Shown one piece after another: positions 1-8,264 of a stretch of DNA of 32,391 bases. Numbering within the stretch: the stretch's first letter is position 1; every line of letters starts with the position of its first letter. A program made the position numbers and the translations under genes. The notes below the pieces were generated by a model that made no database searches, was not told the DNA's origin, and was given only the letters and a program-made list of their open reading frames with translations. Source of the DNA: Clostridiaceae bacterium (GTDB lineage Bacteria > Bacillota > Clostridia > Oscillospirales > Acutalibacteraceae). The DNA is taken from positions 1 to 32,391 of the forward strand of contig JAEEYU010000043.1 of the NCBI GenBank assembly GCA_016288315.1, written 5' to 3'.

Positions 1-496
1 GCGGCAGATTGTCGATGATTACATTGAGAAACGGATGCGCGGCGTAAATCAGGATATATGCGGTGAGATACCAGTTGTTTGCCCACGTTGTAGGGAACAG
101 ACATTGAGCGATAATTCTTATTCCGATTATTTCGGGACGAACAAAATACGCAGTAATAAGAATTATCACCGAAACAAGCCAAACGTCAAGAACAAGAAAG
201 GTGATTTTGTTCTTTTTTGAACGCTTGCTGTCAGAGAGAAACCAGGCGGAGCAAAGGAAGAAAAGCCAGTTGCCGAACTGCCCCGAAAAAGAGAGAAAAT
301 GCAGCACAAGAACCCTTGCGCTCTGCGTTGCGACGGCCGTCTCAATCACATAATCGGAATAAGGCACATCCCCGCTTTTCATGCGCAGGGTCTGAACAAC
401 ATGGCTGAGTATTATCAGCAGTATTCCCGCAATTTTCAGCAGCTCCATGCCGGAATCGCGTTTTGCTCTCTGTGTTGCCGGATTGTTTGATTCCAT
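1..496 (-). CDS. Acyltransferase 3 (OafA/YrhL-like) membrane protein, 3' part cut off by the window edge
   Basis: Reading the minus strand from the ATG at 494-496 gives 165 codons with no stop before the window edge, so the gene continues to the left. The N-terminus (MESNNPATQRAKRDSGMELL) leads into a first membrane helix ending ILLIILSHVVQ. A His at the end of helix 1 is the usual acyltransferase-3 signature, where an integral-membrane enzyme moves an acyl group onto a sugar or cell-envelope polymer. Further hydrophobic segments (LVLHFLSFSGQFGNWLFFLC, then ITFLVLDVWLVSVIILITAY) and a WYLTAYILIYAAHPFLN segment fit this family, which often sits in polysaccharide gene clusters. A weak GAGTGAG ribosome site lies upstream. 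It is downstream of the tRNA-Gly and its terminator. The substrate cannot be told. Confidence 0.72.
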   Translation of the reverse strand, partial: MESNNPATQRAKRDSGMELLKIAGILLIILSHVVQTLRMKSGDVPYSDYVIETAVATQSARVLVLHFLSFSGQFGNWLFFLCSAWFLSDSKRSKKNKITFLVLDVWLVSVIILITAYFVRPEIIGIRIIAQCLFPTTWANNWYLTAYILIYAAHPFLNVIIDNLP

Positions 497-531
497 TTTA
501 CCGCTCACTCTCATAAGTGTTGTATAAAAAG

Positions 532-557
532 CAAAAAGACCTGCGAAGAGCAAGCCT
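532..557 (-). terminator. Intrinsic terminator after tRNA-Gly
   Basis: On the minus strand an eight-pair stem with two wobble pairs (AGGCTTGC / GCAGGTCT, loop TCTTC) at 537-557 is followed directly by TTTTT and a second T run at 525-530. It begins six bases past the CCA end of the tRNA, so it ends the tRNA transcript before the acyltransferase gene. Confidence 0.75.
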
Positions 558-562
558 TTTTC

Positions 563-638
563 TGGAGCGGATGACGAGGCTCGAACTCGCTACCTCCACC
601 TTGGCAAGGTGGCGCTCTACCAGATGAGCTACATCCGC
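563..638 (-). tRNA. tRNA-Gly (anticodon GCC)
   Basis: The minus strand folds as a complete cloverleaf of 76 bases including an encoded CCA end. The acceptor arm pairs GCGGATG (632-638) with CATCCGC (567-573), followed by discriminator T and CCA. The D arm carries GCTC...GAGC, the anticodon stem pairs CCACCTT with AAGGTGG around GCC (603-605), and the T arm has GTTCGAGCC. The anticodon reads GGC and GGU glycine codons. It is a single tRNA with its own promoter and terminator. Confidence 0.97.
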
Positions 639-656
639 ACTTCATTTGCGAAAGGA

Positions 657-685
657 ATTATATCAAAACTGCAGGCGCTTGTCAA
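657..685 (-). promoter_or_regulatory. Sigma-A promoter of tRNA-Gly
   Basis: On the minus strand TTGACA (680-685) and TATAAT (657-662) match consensus exactly and are separated by 17 bases. The -10 box ends 18 bases before the mature tRNA 5' end at 638. This is the expected strong promoter of a stable-RNA gene. Confidence 0.9.
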
Positions 686-747
686 GAAAAAAATAATATT
701 AATTTTCTGCGGTTGACAATCTGCCTTAAAAGAGTTCAGGCAGGGGG

Positions 748-1467
748 TCAGTCGTTGAATAGGGAGGTGAGTTCGGAGGGGGTGAGTTCGCGGCATTCGC
801 CGGGGGCGAGGGTTTCGTCGAGGGCGAGGGCCCCGATTCTGACTCTTCGCAGCTCTTCGACGTGCGAGCCGCAGGCGGCTGTCATACGCTTTACCTGGTG
901 GTATTTGCCCTCCCTTATTTCTATTTCCGCAAAATAAGCGCCGTTTTCCTCATAAGCTTTTACCCTTGCGGGAAGGCACTTTGTGCCGTCTTCGAGTTCG
1001 ATTCCCGCTTCAAGGCGGCGGACGCTCTCCCCGCTCAGGGGGGCGTCGAGCTTTGCGATATACTTTTTATAAACATGGTGCGAGGGCGAGAGCAGGCGGT
1101 GTGTGAAATCGCCGTCATCCGTTATGATAATAAGCCCGGTTGTGTCGCGGTCGAGACGACCTGCGGGGAAGAGTGAGCGCCTTTTAAGCTCCGGCGCAAC
1201 GAGATCGACGACGGTGGTTTTGTTTTTATCCTCCGAGGCGCTGATTACGCCTGCGGGCTTGTTCATCATAATATAGAGGTGCTCTTTTATTGCGTATTGC
1301 CTGCCGTCAACGGCGATTGTATCCGTCTGCGTGTCAATCTCCGTTTCGGCGCGAAGAGCAACCTGCCCGTTGACGCTGACCCTGCCTTCTTTGATGAGCT
1401 TTCGCGCATCGCGGCGGGAGACCGAGCAGTTGAGAGCGGTTATTTTGTCAAGCCGTTCCTTTGGCAT
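748..1467 (-). CDS. rsuA: 16S rRNA pseudouridine synthase, RsuA family
   Basis: A 239-residue protein with the RsuA/RluB layout: an N-terminal S4 RNA-binding domain (residues about 1-50, RLDKITALNCSVSRRDARKL and GRVSVNG) followed by the synthase domain. The catalytic Asp is D106 in GRLDRDTTGLIIITDDG, and the C-terminal KYHQVKRMTAACG segment is typical of RsuA. Family members isomerise one uridine of rRNA; RsuA acts on position 516 (E. coli numbering) of 16S rRNA. A related large-subunit enzyme (RluB/RluF) is the main alternative. An AAAGGATG ribosome site precedes the ATG. It starts 13 bases after walJ and is probably cotranscribed with it. A small CTGCCT/AGGCAG hairpin (721-743) follows, with no clear T run. 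Confidence 0.9.
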   Translation of the reverse strand: MPKERLDKITALNCSVSRRDARKLIKEGRVSVNGQVALRAETEIDTQTDTIAVDGRQYAIKEHLYIMMNKPAGVISASEDKNKTTVVDLVAPELKRRSLFPAGRLDRDTTGLIIITDDGDFTHRLLSPSHHVYKKYIAKLDAPLSGESVRRLEAGIELEDGTKCLPARVKAYEENGAYFAEIEIREGKYHQVKRMTAACGSHVEELRRVRIGALALDETLAPGECRELTPSELTSLFND

Positions 1468-1480
1468 AGCGTTTCATCCT

Positions 1481-2266
1481 TTAAAATGCAATAATGTGTC
1501 TGTCTGTGCCTGCGACCTCGAGAAGATAGTCGGAGTTTTCACTCATTCCGGCTTCGCTCAGGGCGCTTTTTGAGGTTTCGGCGGCGAGACCGGGGAGGTT
1601 GTTCTCGTGGCTGAGGTGCCCGAGGACGAGGCGGGTTGTGCCGCCGTTTATCAGTTCGACAGCCGTGCGGGCGCAAACATCGTTTGAGAGGTGGCCGAGC
1701 TCGGAGAGGATTCTGCGTTTGAGCTGATAGGGGTAGCTGCCGTTCAGGAGCATATTGACATCGTGGTTTGATTCGAGCAGCACAAGGTCGCTGCCGTAAA
1801 TGGCGTTCATTACGGAGTCGGTCATAACGCCGAGGTCGGTGCAGACCGCCAGCCGTTTTGAGTCGGAGGTGAGAATTGTGTAGCCGCAGCTCTGCGCAGC
1901 ATCGTGCGAGGTGGCGAAGGGCTTTACGAAAAATCCGCCCGCCTCAACGCCTGCGGGGGAGATTGAGTCATACACGTTCTTTTCGCCCAGGGCGCCGCTT
2001 TTCTCCATGGCGGCTATGGTGCCGGGGGTTGCATAGACCTTTATGTTGTGCTTTGCCGCAAAAACGCGCACGCCGCTTATGTGGTCGGTGTGCTCGTGGG
2101 TTATGAAAATTGCGTCGATGCTGTCGGGGTCAACGCCGATACCGGTGAGCGCCTCATCCGTGCGCTTTGCGCTCACGCCGACATCCACGAGGATGTTGGC
2201 AGTTGAGGTGCCGATATAGGTGCAGTTGCCGCTGCTCGATGAAAAAAGTGAACAGAATCTTGCCAT
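1481..2266 (-). CDS. walJ: Metallo-beta-lactamase-fold hydrolase, WalJ/YycJ family
   Basis: A 261-residue single-domain MBL-fold protein. The opening MARFCSLFSSSSGNCTYIGT is the hallmark start of the WalJ/YycJ group. The metal-binding motif is HEHTDH at residues 57-62, with later ligands in the SHDA and GHLSHEN segments. Family members are cytoplasmic, dinuclear-metal phosphodiesterases or nucleases; WalJ is usually linked to the WalRK cell-wall regulon and has been proposed to coordinate replication with division. No walRK genes are nearby here. The start is supported by GAAAGG seven bases upstream. It lies between murA, from which it is separated by a terminator hairpin, and rsuA. A CCGGTTTT/AAAACCGG inverted repeat (2280-2305) sits in its leader. 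Confidence 0.88.
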   Translation of the reverse strand: MARFCSLFSSSSGNCTYIGTSTANILVDVGVSAKRTDEALTGIGVDPDSIDAIFITHEHTDHISGVRVFAAKHNIKVYATPGTIAAMEKSGALGEKNVYDSISPAGVEAGGFFVKPFATSHDAAQSCGYTILTSDSKRLAVCTDLGVMTDSVMNAIYGSDLVLLESNHDVNMLLNGSYPYQLKRRILSELGHLSNDVCARTAVELINGGTTRLVLGHLSHENNLPGLAAETSKSALSEAGMSENSDYLLEVAGTDRHIIAF

Positions 2267-2311
2267 TTTTTGCCTTTCGCCGGTTTTAATCTCTGAAAAA
2301 ACCGGATTGTC

Positions 2312-2342
2312 ATAAAATTAAAGGGCTTACAGCAGTAAGCCC
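2312..2342 (-). terminator. Terminator after murA
   Basis: A perfect eight-pair stem GGGCTTAC/GTAAGCCC with loop AGCA occupies 2323-2342. On the minus strand it is followed by TTTAATTTTA, so it should stop murA transcription 20 bases after its stop codon. On the plus strand it is followed by GTTTTTT and could work in that direction too. Confidence 0.82.
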
Positions 2343-2362
2343 GTTTTTTCTGATTTTTGCGC

Positions 2363-3655
2363 TCAGCCGGCGCTTCTGATTCCCGTGGGTTCGGGAACGT
2401 CGATTCTTTTTATATCTGCTCCGAGACCGGTGAGCTTTTCGACAACATATTCGTAGCCGCGGTCGATGTGGAGGATGTCTTCAATCTCGGTGGTGCCGTG
2501 AGCCATAAGACCCGCGATAATCATAGCCGCGCCTGCGCGAAGGTCGTCTGCCCTGACGGGTGCGCCTTTGAGATAATCCACGCCTTCGATGACTGCCAGT
2601 TTGCCGTCAACCTTGATGGAGGCGCCCATACGCAGGAGCTGTTCGACGTAGCGGTAGCGGTTCTCCCAGATGCCTTCGGAGATTATGCTTGTGCCCTTCG
2701 CAACGGAGAGCAAAACAGCCATCTGCGGCTGCATATCGGTCGGGAAGCCGGGATGAGGCATGGTTTTGATGTTGCAGCGCATGATTCTGTCGTTGCCGCA
2801 GACACGGATGCATTCGTCATATTCCTCAACCTTCACGCCGCATTCGAGGAGCTTGGTTGAGATTGATTCAAGGTGCTTGGGGATGACGTTGTTTATGATA
2901 ACGTCGCCGTTTGTTGCCGCTGCGGCGAGCATATATGTGCCGGCTTCAATCTGGTCGGGGATTATGGAATACTGGCAGCCGTGCAGACTCTCAACGCCTC
3001 TGATTTTGATGGTGTCGGTGCCGGCTCCGCGGATGTCTGCGCCCATTGTGTTGAGGAAGTTTGCGAGGTCAACTATGTGGGGCTCCTTTGCGGCGTTTTC
3101 AATAACGGTCAGGCCCTTTGCCCTGACGGCGGCGAGCATGATGTTGATTGTGGCGCCTACGGAGACAACGTCGAGATAGACGGGACCGCCTCTGAGCTCG
3201 GGCGCCTTTGCCTCGACAATGGCGTTCTCTTCAATGCGGACGTCTGCGCCGAGAGCTTCAAAGCCCTTGATGTGCTGGTCGATGGGGCGGACGCCCAGGT
3301 CGCAGCCGCCGGGCATTGCAACCCTTGCGTGCGAATATCTGCCGAGCAGGGCGCCGAGAAGATAGTAGGAGGCGCGCAGGTGCTTTGTGTATTCGTAGCT
3401 GACGCAGTCGGAGTTTATTGTTCTTGAGTCGATTTCGATTGTGCTTTTGTTTCTGAGGCAGACCTTTGCGCCGATTGACTCGAGCATGCGCATCATCATG
3501 ACAACGTCGCTTATGGAGGACGGGATGTTTTCGATGACGCAAATGTCGTTGCAGAGGATTGCCGCGGGGATGATTGCCACTGCGGCGTTTTTTGCCCCGC
3601 TGATGTTTACGGTGCCGTGAAGTTCTTTTCCGCCGTTGATAACGAATTTTTCCAT
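2363..3655 (-). CDS. murA: UDP-N-acetylglucosamine 1-carboxyvinyltransferase (MurA)
   Basis: A 430-residue EPSP-synthase-fold enzyme catalysing the first committed step of peptidoglycan synthesis: transfer of enolpyruvate from PEP to UDP-GlcNAc in the cytoplasm. The opening MEKFVINGGKELHGTVNISG and the K22-N23 pair match MurA. The fosfomycin-reactive catalytic Cys is present as C118 in MPGGCDLGVRPIDQHIKGFE, so the enzyme should be fosfomycin-sensitive. PGFPTDMQPQ and the C-terminal DDLRAGAA segment are also family signatures. The open frame reaches back to 3745, but the family start with GGGAG eight bases upstream puts initiation at the ATG at 3653-3655. Firmicutes often carry two MurA copies; this window cannot tell whether it is MurA1 or MurA2. 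Confidence 0.96.
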   Translation of the reverse strand: MEKFVINGGKELHGTVNISGAKNAAVAIIPAAILCNDICVIENIPSSISDVVMMMRMLESIGAKVCLRNKSTIEIDSRTINSDCVSYEYTKHLRASYYLLGALLGRYSHARVAMPGGCDLGVRPIDQHIKGFEALGADVRIEENAIVEAKAPELRGGPVYLDVVSVGATINIMLAAVRAKGLTVIENAAKEPHIVDLANFLNTMGADIRGAGTDTIKIRGVESLHGCQYSIIPDQIEAGTYMLAAAATNGDVIINNVIPKHLESISTKLLECGVKVEEYDECIRVCGNDRIMRCNIKTMPHPGFPTDMQPQMAVLLSVAKGTSIISEGIWENRYRYVEQLLRMGASIKVDGKLAVIEGVDYLKGAPVRADDLRAGAAMIIAGLMAHGTTEIEDILHIDRGYEYVVEKLTGLGADIKRIDVPEPTGIRSAG

Positions 3656-3730
3656 ACAGACACTCCCGATTGTATTTATTCCACTCAATTCTGAGAAATG
3701 TTTTAATGTCAATATATCAATATCCTTCGT

Positions 3731-3736
3731 ATTATA
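3731..3736 (-). promoter_or_regulatory. Candidate -10 box of murA
   Basis: TATAAT on the minus strand lies 75 bases before the murA ATG. The matching -35 (around TTTTCA, 17 bases upstream) is poor, so this is only a plausible promoter within the AT-rich divergent region 3656-3931. Confidence 0.35.
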
Positions 3737-3834
3737 ACACAACATATTGCGTTTGAAAAGGGCTTTTTAAAATAAATTTAACAAGTTATTTGAAAATATT
3801 TGTAAAAAGTTTACAAAAAGATAAAAAATAACTA

Positions 3835-3863
3835 TTGCAAAAACTGCCGACATTGTGTAAAAT
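3835..3863 (+). promoter_or_regulatory. Promoter of the CdaR-like regulator gene
   Basis: TTGCAA (3835-3840) and TAAAAT (3858-3863) are spaced by 17 bases on the plus strand, 68 bases ahead of the ATG at 3932. The region around it is strongly AT-rich, and it is divergent from murA. Confidence 0.6.
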
Positions 3864-3931
3864 GTATATAACTATTATCTGCAAATTGTATAAAATGGCA
3901 ATTCAAAATTTACAGAGGGGCAGGAAATTAA

Positions 3932-5014
3932 ATGTCAAACAGACTTTTTCAGGGCATTATTCACCAGATGAAAGAAGCGGCAGGCAGACAGCTCGGCGTT
4001 GTTGACGAGACGGGCACTGTCATTTCATGCAGCGAACTTGTCCGTGTAGGCGAAACAATACCCAACGCAACCTCGGTTTTTGCCGACAACGAAATACACA
4101 TTATCGACGGCTGCACCTTCCTCTGCCTTAAATCGCACGTGCAGACCACCTATGCGGTTTTTGTTGAGGGCACGGACGAGGAGGCGACAAAATTTGCAAA
4201 CCTCTGCTGCGTTTCGCTCGAAACAATCAAGCAGTTCTATGATGAAAAATTCGACAGAAGCAACTTCATCAAGAACGTTATTCTCGACAACATTCTTCCC
4301 GGAGACATCTATGTTCAGGCAAGGGAGCTTCATTTCAGCAGCGATGCGTCAAGAGTGGTTCTGCTCGTGCGCACCGAAGGCAGGAACGACGCCTCCGTTT
4401 ACACGGTGATTCAGAACCTCTTCCCCGACAAGGCGAAGGATTTTGTTATCAGCATAAACGAGAACGACGTGGCGATTGTCAAGGAAGTAAAGCGCGGCAC
4501 CGACCCGCGCGACCTCGAAAAGCTTGCACGCTCCATTTCGGACGCTCTGAGCAACGAGCTCTATGTTCACGCCCTTGTGGGTATAGGCACGGCGGCGGAG
4601 ACAATCCGCGACCTCGCCCGCTCCTTCAAGGAGGCGCAGATAGCGCTTGAGGTAGGCAAGGTGTTTGACACCGAAAAGACAATAATCGGCTACGACAACC
4701 TCGGCATAGCAAGACTTATCTACCAGCTGCCGACAACGCTGTGCGAGATGTTCCTGCGCGAGGTGTTCCGCCGCGGCTCGATTGAAAGTCTTGACCCCGA
4801 AACGCTTTTCACAATACAGAAGTTCTTTGAGAACAACCTGAACGTTTCGGAGACGTCGCGCAAGCTCTTTGTTCACCGCAACACCCTTGTTTACCGTCTT
4901 GAAAAAATCAAGAAAATAACCGGTCTTGACCTGCGCTCGTTTGACGACGCAATAGTTTTCAAGGTGGCGCTTATGGTCAAGAAATATCTTGACTCGACCC
5001 CGACTAAATTTTAA
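3932..5014 (+). CDS. CdaR/PucR-family transcriptional regulator
   Basis: A 360-residue protein whose C-terminus (residues about 298-334, NNLNVSETSRKLFVHRNTLV followed by YRLEKIKKITGLDL) is the helix-turn-helix of the PucR/CdaR family. The middle (about 130-290) resembles the GGDEF-like domain of CdaR proteins, and the N-terminus (about 1-100) looks like a small sensor domain (QLGVVDETGTVISCSELVRV). Family members usually activate catabolic genes in response to a small molecule, but this one stands just upstream of ftsE, codirectional, with a 111-base gap. That gap holds a GTCCC/GGGAC inverted repeat (about 5068-5090). The effector and targets are unknown. The start is supported by a purine-rich GAGGGGCAGG site. 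Confidence 0.8.
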   Translation: MSNRLFQGIIHQMKEAAGRQLGVVDETGTVISCSELVRVGETIPNATSVFADNEIHIIDGCTFLCLKSHVQTTYAVFVEGTDEEATKFANLCCVSLETIKQFYDEKFDRSNFIKNVILDNILPGDIYVQARELHFSSDASRVVLLVRTEGRNDASVYTVIQNLFPDKAKDFVISINENDVAIVKEVKRGTDPRDLEKLARSISDALSNELYVHALVGIGTAAETIRDLARSFKEAQIALEVGKVFDTEKTIIGYDNLGIARLIYQLPTTLCEMFLREVFRRGSIESLDPETLFTIQKFFENNLNVSETSRKLFVHRNTLVYRLEKIKKITGLDLRSFDDAIVFKVALMVKKYLDSTPTKF

Positions 5015-5125
5015 AATAAAAACATTATAATAAAGAAATGCATAATCGTATTTCCGGGTGCATTGTCCCGATGAGTGGATGGGACGGCACGTTTTAAGGA
5101 ACAAAGAAAGAAAGGTAATTTGCAA

Positions 5126-5932
5126 ATGATTGAATTTAAAGATGTTACCAAGAAATACGATAACGGCACAACCGCGCTCAAAGACGTGAACATCAGCATT
5201 GAAGAAGGCGAATTCGTGTTTGTGGTCGGCTCCTCCGGAGCGGGCAAAAGCACGTTCTTAAAGCTTATGATGCGCGAAGAGGTTCCTTCAAAGGGCACAA
5301 TTACGGTTGACGGCGTTGTCCTCAACAAGCTGAGAAAAAGAAAAATCCCCTATTTCAGGCGCAGACTGGGCGTTGTTTTTCAGGATTTCCGCCTTATTCC
5401 CACAATGACGGTGTTTGATAACGTCGCATTTGCAATGCGTGTTATCGGCACAAAGGAGAAGGTAATACGCAAGCGTGTGCCCTACGTTCTCAGTCTTATG
5501 GGTCTTTCGCACAAGGCGAGATCCATGCCAAACGAGCTGTCGGGCGGCGAGCAGCAGAGAGTATCGCTTGCAAGGGCGCTTGCAAACAATGCAAAAATCA
5601 TCATCGCCGACGAGCCGACGGGCAACGTTGACCCGCAGATGAGTTTTGAAATTGTTGACCTGCTTATGAAGCTCAACGAAAACGGCGCTACGGTAATTAT
5701 GGTAACGCACGAGCACGAGCTTGTGCGGCAGTTTGACCGCAGAGTCATTATTCTTGACAGAGGCGAGGTTGTCTCGGACGGCGGACCTCTTGTAAGCGAC
5801 ATAGTAACCGCAAACATAAACGAGGCGGCTGAAGAGACGGCTGAGGAGATTTCAGAGGTTGTTGACTTCAGCGCGGACGAAATTGAAGCGGTTCCGTTTG
5901 AATTTGACGCAAACGGAGGTGACCTGCAGTGA
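5126..5932 (+). CDS. ftsE: Cell-division ABC ATPase FtsE
   Basis: A 268-residue cytoplasmic ATPase of the FtsEX complex, which activates peptidoglycan hydrolases outside the membrane at division. Walker A is GSSGAGKS (35-42), Q-loop Q86, signature LSGGEQQR (138-145), Walker B IIIADEP (158-164) and H-loop His 195. The core matches the usual length of about 228 residues; the last 40 or so form an extra acidic tail rich in Glu and Asp. The frame opens upstream at 5075, but MIEFKDVTKKYDNG is the family start and has AAAGAAAGG nine bases before it. Its stop overlaps the GTG of ftsX by four bases. Confidence 0.96.
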   Translation: MIEFKDVTKKYDNGTTALKDVNISIEEGEFVFVVGSSGAGKSTFLKLMMREEVPSKGTITVDGVVLNKLRKRKIPYFRRRLGVVFQDFRLIPTMTVFDNVAFAMRVIGTKEKVIRKRVPYVLSLMGLSHKARSMPNELSGGEQQRVSLARALANNAKIIIADEPTGNVDPQMSFEIVDLLMKLNENGATVIMVTHEHELVRQFDRRVIILDRGEVVSDGGPLVSDIVTANINEAAEETAEEISEVVDFSADEIEAVPFEFDANGGDLQ

Positions 5933-6867
5933 AAAACGGCAACAAAAACAAATCATCGGGCGGCTCAATCGGCTACCTCACCAAAGAGGGCTTCCGCAAC
6001 CTGCGGGTAAACAAGCTTATGACGATTGCCTCGGTTACGGTGCTTTTCAGCAGTATGTTCCTTATGGGCATAGCGTTTATGCTCTACCGCAACATTGAGG
6101 CGATAGTAACCGACATTGAGCAGGAAAACGTAATTCTTGTATATATAGACGACAATTCCTCGAGCGTTGAGACGGTCAACCTCAAATCCGACATAATGGC
6201 AATAGAGAATGTCGCGACCTGCGACTTCATACCCAAGGATGAAGCGTATGAGAGCATTCTGAGGGACATGGGCGAGGTTTCGGACTACCTGAGGGACCTC
6301 GGCGAAAACCCGCTGCCGGACGCCTACAGGGTAACCGTGCGGGACATGAGCCGCTTCACGCAGACGGTTGAGCAGATAAAAGGGCTCAACAACGTTATGA
6401 GAACGAGAGAGAACAGCGACCTTGCGGGCAAGCTCGCAAGCGCAAAGCAGGCGGTTACCTATGTGAGTCTTGTAATAATTGCGTTGCTGTTTATTGTTTC
6501 GCTGTTCATTATTTCAAACACGGTCAAAATCACGATGTTCAGCCGCCGGCTTGAAATCAGCATTATGAAGAGCGTCGGCGCGACAAACAGATTCATACGC
6601 TGGCCTTTCATTGTTGAGGGTGTGCTGATAGGCATAATCTCCGGAGTTCTCTCGACCCTTGCAATCTGGGGCGTGTATGTGCTCGGAATCAGATACCTCA
6701 CCGCAGCAGTCGGCATAGCCGGCAAGGGCGTTGACATAAAAGAATACCTGCCCTTACTGCTCGGCGCCTTCCTTATTCTCGGTATTTTCACCGGTATATT
6801 CGGTTCTGCGTCATCAATACGCAAATATCTTAAGGAAAGGAAGTTTGTTGAACTTGAAGATCTTTAA
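5929..6867 (+). CDS. ftsX: Cell-division permease FtsX
   Basis: A 312-residue membrane partner of FtsE. It starts with GTG inside the end of ftsE (overlap GTGA), with GGAGGTGA just upstream. Helix 1 lies at about 31-53, followed by an extracellular loop (about 54-165), the part that contacts the hydrolase in known systems, then three helices in the C-terminal half (about 173-196, 220-245, 275-298). The SRRLEISIMKSVGATNRFIR segment is the FtsX signature that docks to the ATPase. The order ftsE-ftsX-coiled-coil hydrolase indicates one complex, comparable to FtsEX-PcsB of streptococci or FtsEX-CwlO of Bacillus. Confidence 0.95.
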   Translation: MKNGNKNKSSGGSIGYLTKEGFRNLRVNKLMTIASVTVLFSSMFLMGIAFMLYRNIEAIVTDIEQENVILVYIDDNSSSVETVNLKSDIMAIENVATCDFIPKDEAYESILRDMGEVSDYLRDLGENPLPDAYRVTVRDMSRFTQTVEQIKGLNNVMRTRENSDLAGKLASAKQAVTYVSLVIIALLFIVSLFIISNTVKITMFSRRLEISIMKSVGATNRFIRWPFIVEGVLIGIISGVLSTLAIWGVYVLGIRYLTAAVGIAGKGVDIKEYLPLLLGAFLILGIFTGIFGSASSIRKYLKERKFVELEDL

Positions 6868-8230
6868 TAAAAAAGGTATTGTCAGGGTAATAAGCGCCGC
6901 CGTCAGCATAACACTTGTGTTACTTACGGTTTTTGCGGCAATACCCGTATCTTCGGCTCAGGAATCTCTTGACGACCTTAAGAAGCAATACAGCGACCTC
7001 GAAAAGGACGTTGCGGCAAACGAGAAAAAGCTGAAGCAGGTCCAGTCGCAGATTACATCCAACGAAGAAAAGCTCAAAACAATCACAAAAGATATAGACA
7101 CAATAAAAAGTCAGATAAAGATTCTCGACCAGAGAATAGTAGTTCTTGACGGCAGCATTACCGAGCTGCGCCCGCAGATTTCAACGCTCAACACGCAGAT
7201 AGGCGAGGTTGAGGAAAGCATTGACAAGCTCACGGGCGAAATCGAAGAGGCGCAGACTCTCGCCTCCGACACGCAGGATAAGCTCCTTGAAAGAATCCGC
7301 GAGGACTATATGGCGGGCGGCAACGCCACCATGATTGAGCTTCTGCTTTCATCGGAGGACCTTTCCACCTTCCTTGCGAGGATGGAGCTTATGGACAGAG
7401 TCAGCGAAAACGACGAGCAGCTCATAAAAGACATGGAGAAAAGAGCGGAGGAGCTCAACAAGCTCAAGGAGGAAGCGGACGTTCAGAAGGCCGACCTTCA
7501 GATTAAAAAGGGACTGCTCGACTCCAAGATGAACCAGCTCAAATCCAACCAGTATGACCTCGAGAGCAGCCGTTCCGCCGCCTCAAGCAAGCAGGCGACG
7601 CTTGACAGCAGATACGCTCAGGTAAACGAGGTTCTCAGCGAGCTTGACGAAGACAGCGAGGCATACCAGAAACAGATTGCCCGTCAGCGCGCGGAGATGG
7701 AAGTGCTTTCAAGAGAAATCGACAACTACATCGCCCAGAACGGTTCTTCAAAGGGCGAGGAGGTTCCCGAAGAGTATCTTGTAAACCGTAAGAGCGCAGG
7801 TCTTATCTGGCCCGTTCCCTACAGCAACACCGCCATTACCTGCCATTTCGGCTACTACTCGAACGGTCAGCCGCACTACGGCACCGACATAGTAGTCCGC
7901 GACGCAAACGGCAACAACATATCAAACGGCAAAAACATTGTTGCGGCGCAGAGCGGCAAGGTTATACGCGCGATAAACAACGGCGGCTACAACTCGGGCT
8001 ACGGCAACTACTGCATTATCGACCACGGCAACGGTATGCTCACGCTCTACGCTCACTGCAGAACGCTCACCGTTTACGAGGGGCAGATTGTCGGTCAGGG
8101 TCAGAAGATTGCGGAAATCGGTCTTACCGGCAACACGACCGGCTACCACCTTCATTTTGAAGTCAGAATCAAAAACGCAGACGGCTCCGTTTCAAGAGTC
8201 AACCCCGAGGGCTACGTTTCTCCGGGCTGA
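6848..8230 (+). CDS. Secreted coiled-coil M23 peptidase, FtsEX-linked (PcsB/EnvC/CwlO-like architecture)
   Basis: About 460 residues. A signal peptide (hydrophobic stretch ISAAVSITLVLLTVFAAIPV, likely cut after VSSA) is followed by a long coiled coil (about 38-300, heptad-rich in Lys, Glu and Leu) and a C-terminal LytM/M23 domain (about 320-460). Zinc ligands look intact: H and D in HYGTDIV, and HLHFE with YAHC, so it should be an active endopeptidase, unlike EnvC, which has lost its ligands. There is no ATG; TTG codons at 6845 and 6848 are candidate starts, and AAGGAAAGG seven bases upstream favours 6848. The gene overlaps ftsX by 20 bases. Coupling and architecture make it the probable hydrolase controlled by FtsEX at the septum (inference). 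Confidence 0.9.
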   Translation: MNLKIFNKKGIVRVISAAVSITLVLLTVFAAIPVSSAQESLDDLKKQYSDLEKDVAANEKKLKQVQSQITSNEEKLKTITKDIDTIKSQIKILDQRIVVLDGSITELRPQISTLNTQIGEVEESIDKLTGEIEEAQTLASDTQDKLLERIREDYMAGGNATMIELLLSSEDLSTFLARMELMDRVSENDEQLIKDMEKRAEELNKLKEEADVQKADLQIKKGLLDSKMNQLKSNQYDLESSRSAASSKQATLDSRYAQVNEVLSELDEDSEAYQKQIARQRAEMEVLSREIDNYIAQNGSSKGEEVPEEYLVNRKSAGLIWPVPYSNTAITCHFGYYSNGQPHYGTDIVVRDANGNNISNGKNIVAAQSGKVIRAINNGGYNSGYGNYCIIDHGNGMLTLYAHCRTLTVYEGQIVGQGQKIAEIGLTGNTTGYHLHFEVRIKNADGSVSRVNPEGYVSPG

Positions 8231-8264
8231 TAACCGACAGAGCGCCGGCAATAAATAAATCCGC

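Noticed and set aside
35-490. Three short plus-strand frames of 61-63 codons
   Set aside because: They are opposite the minus-strand acyltransferase-3 gene, which has helices and a family start; the plus frames have no recognisable content.
4349-5125. 258-codon minus-strand frame opposite the CdaR-like gene
   Set aside because: Antisense shadow; the plus strand carries a recognisable helix-turn-helix regulator.
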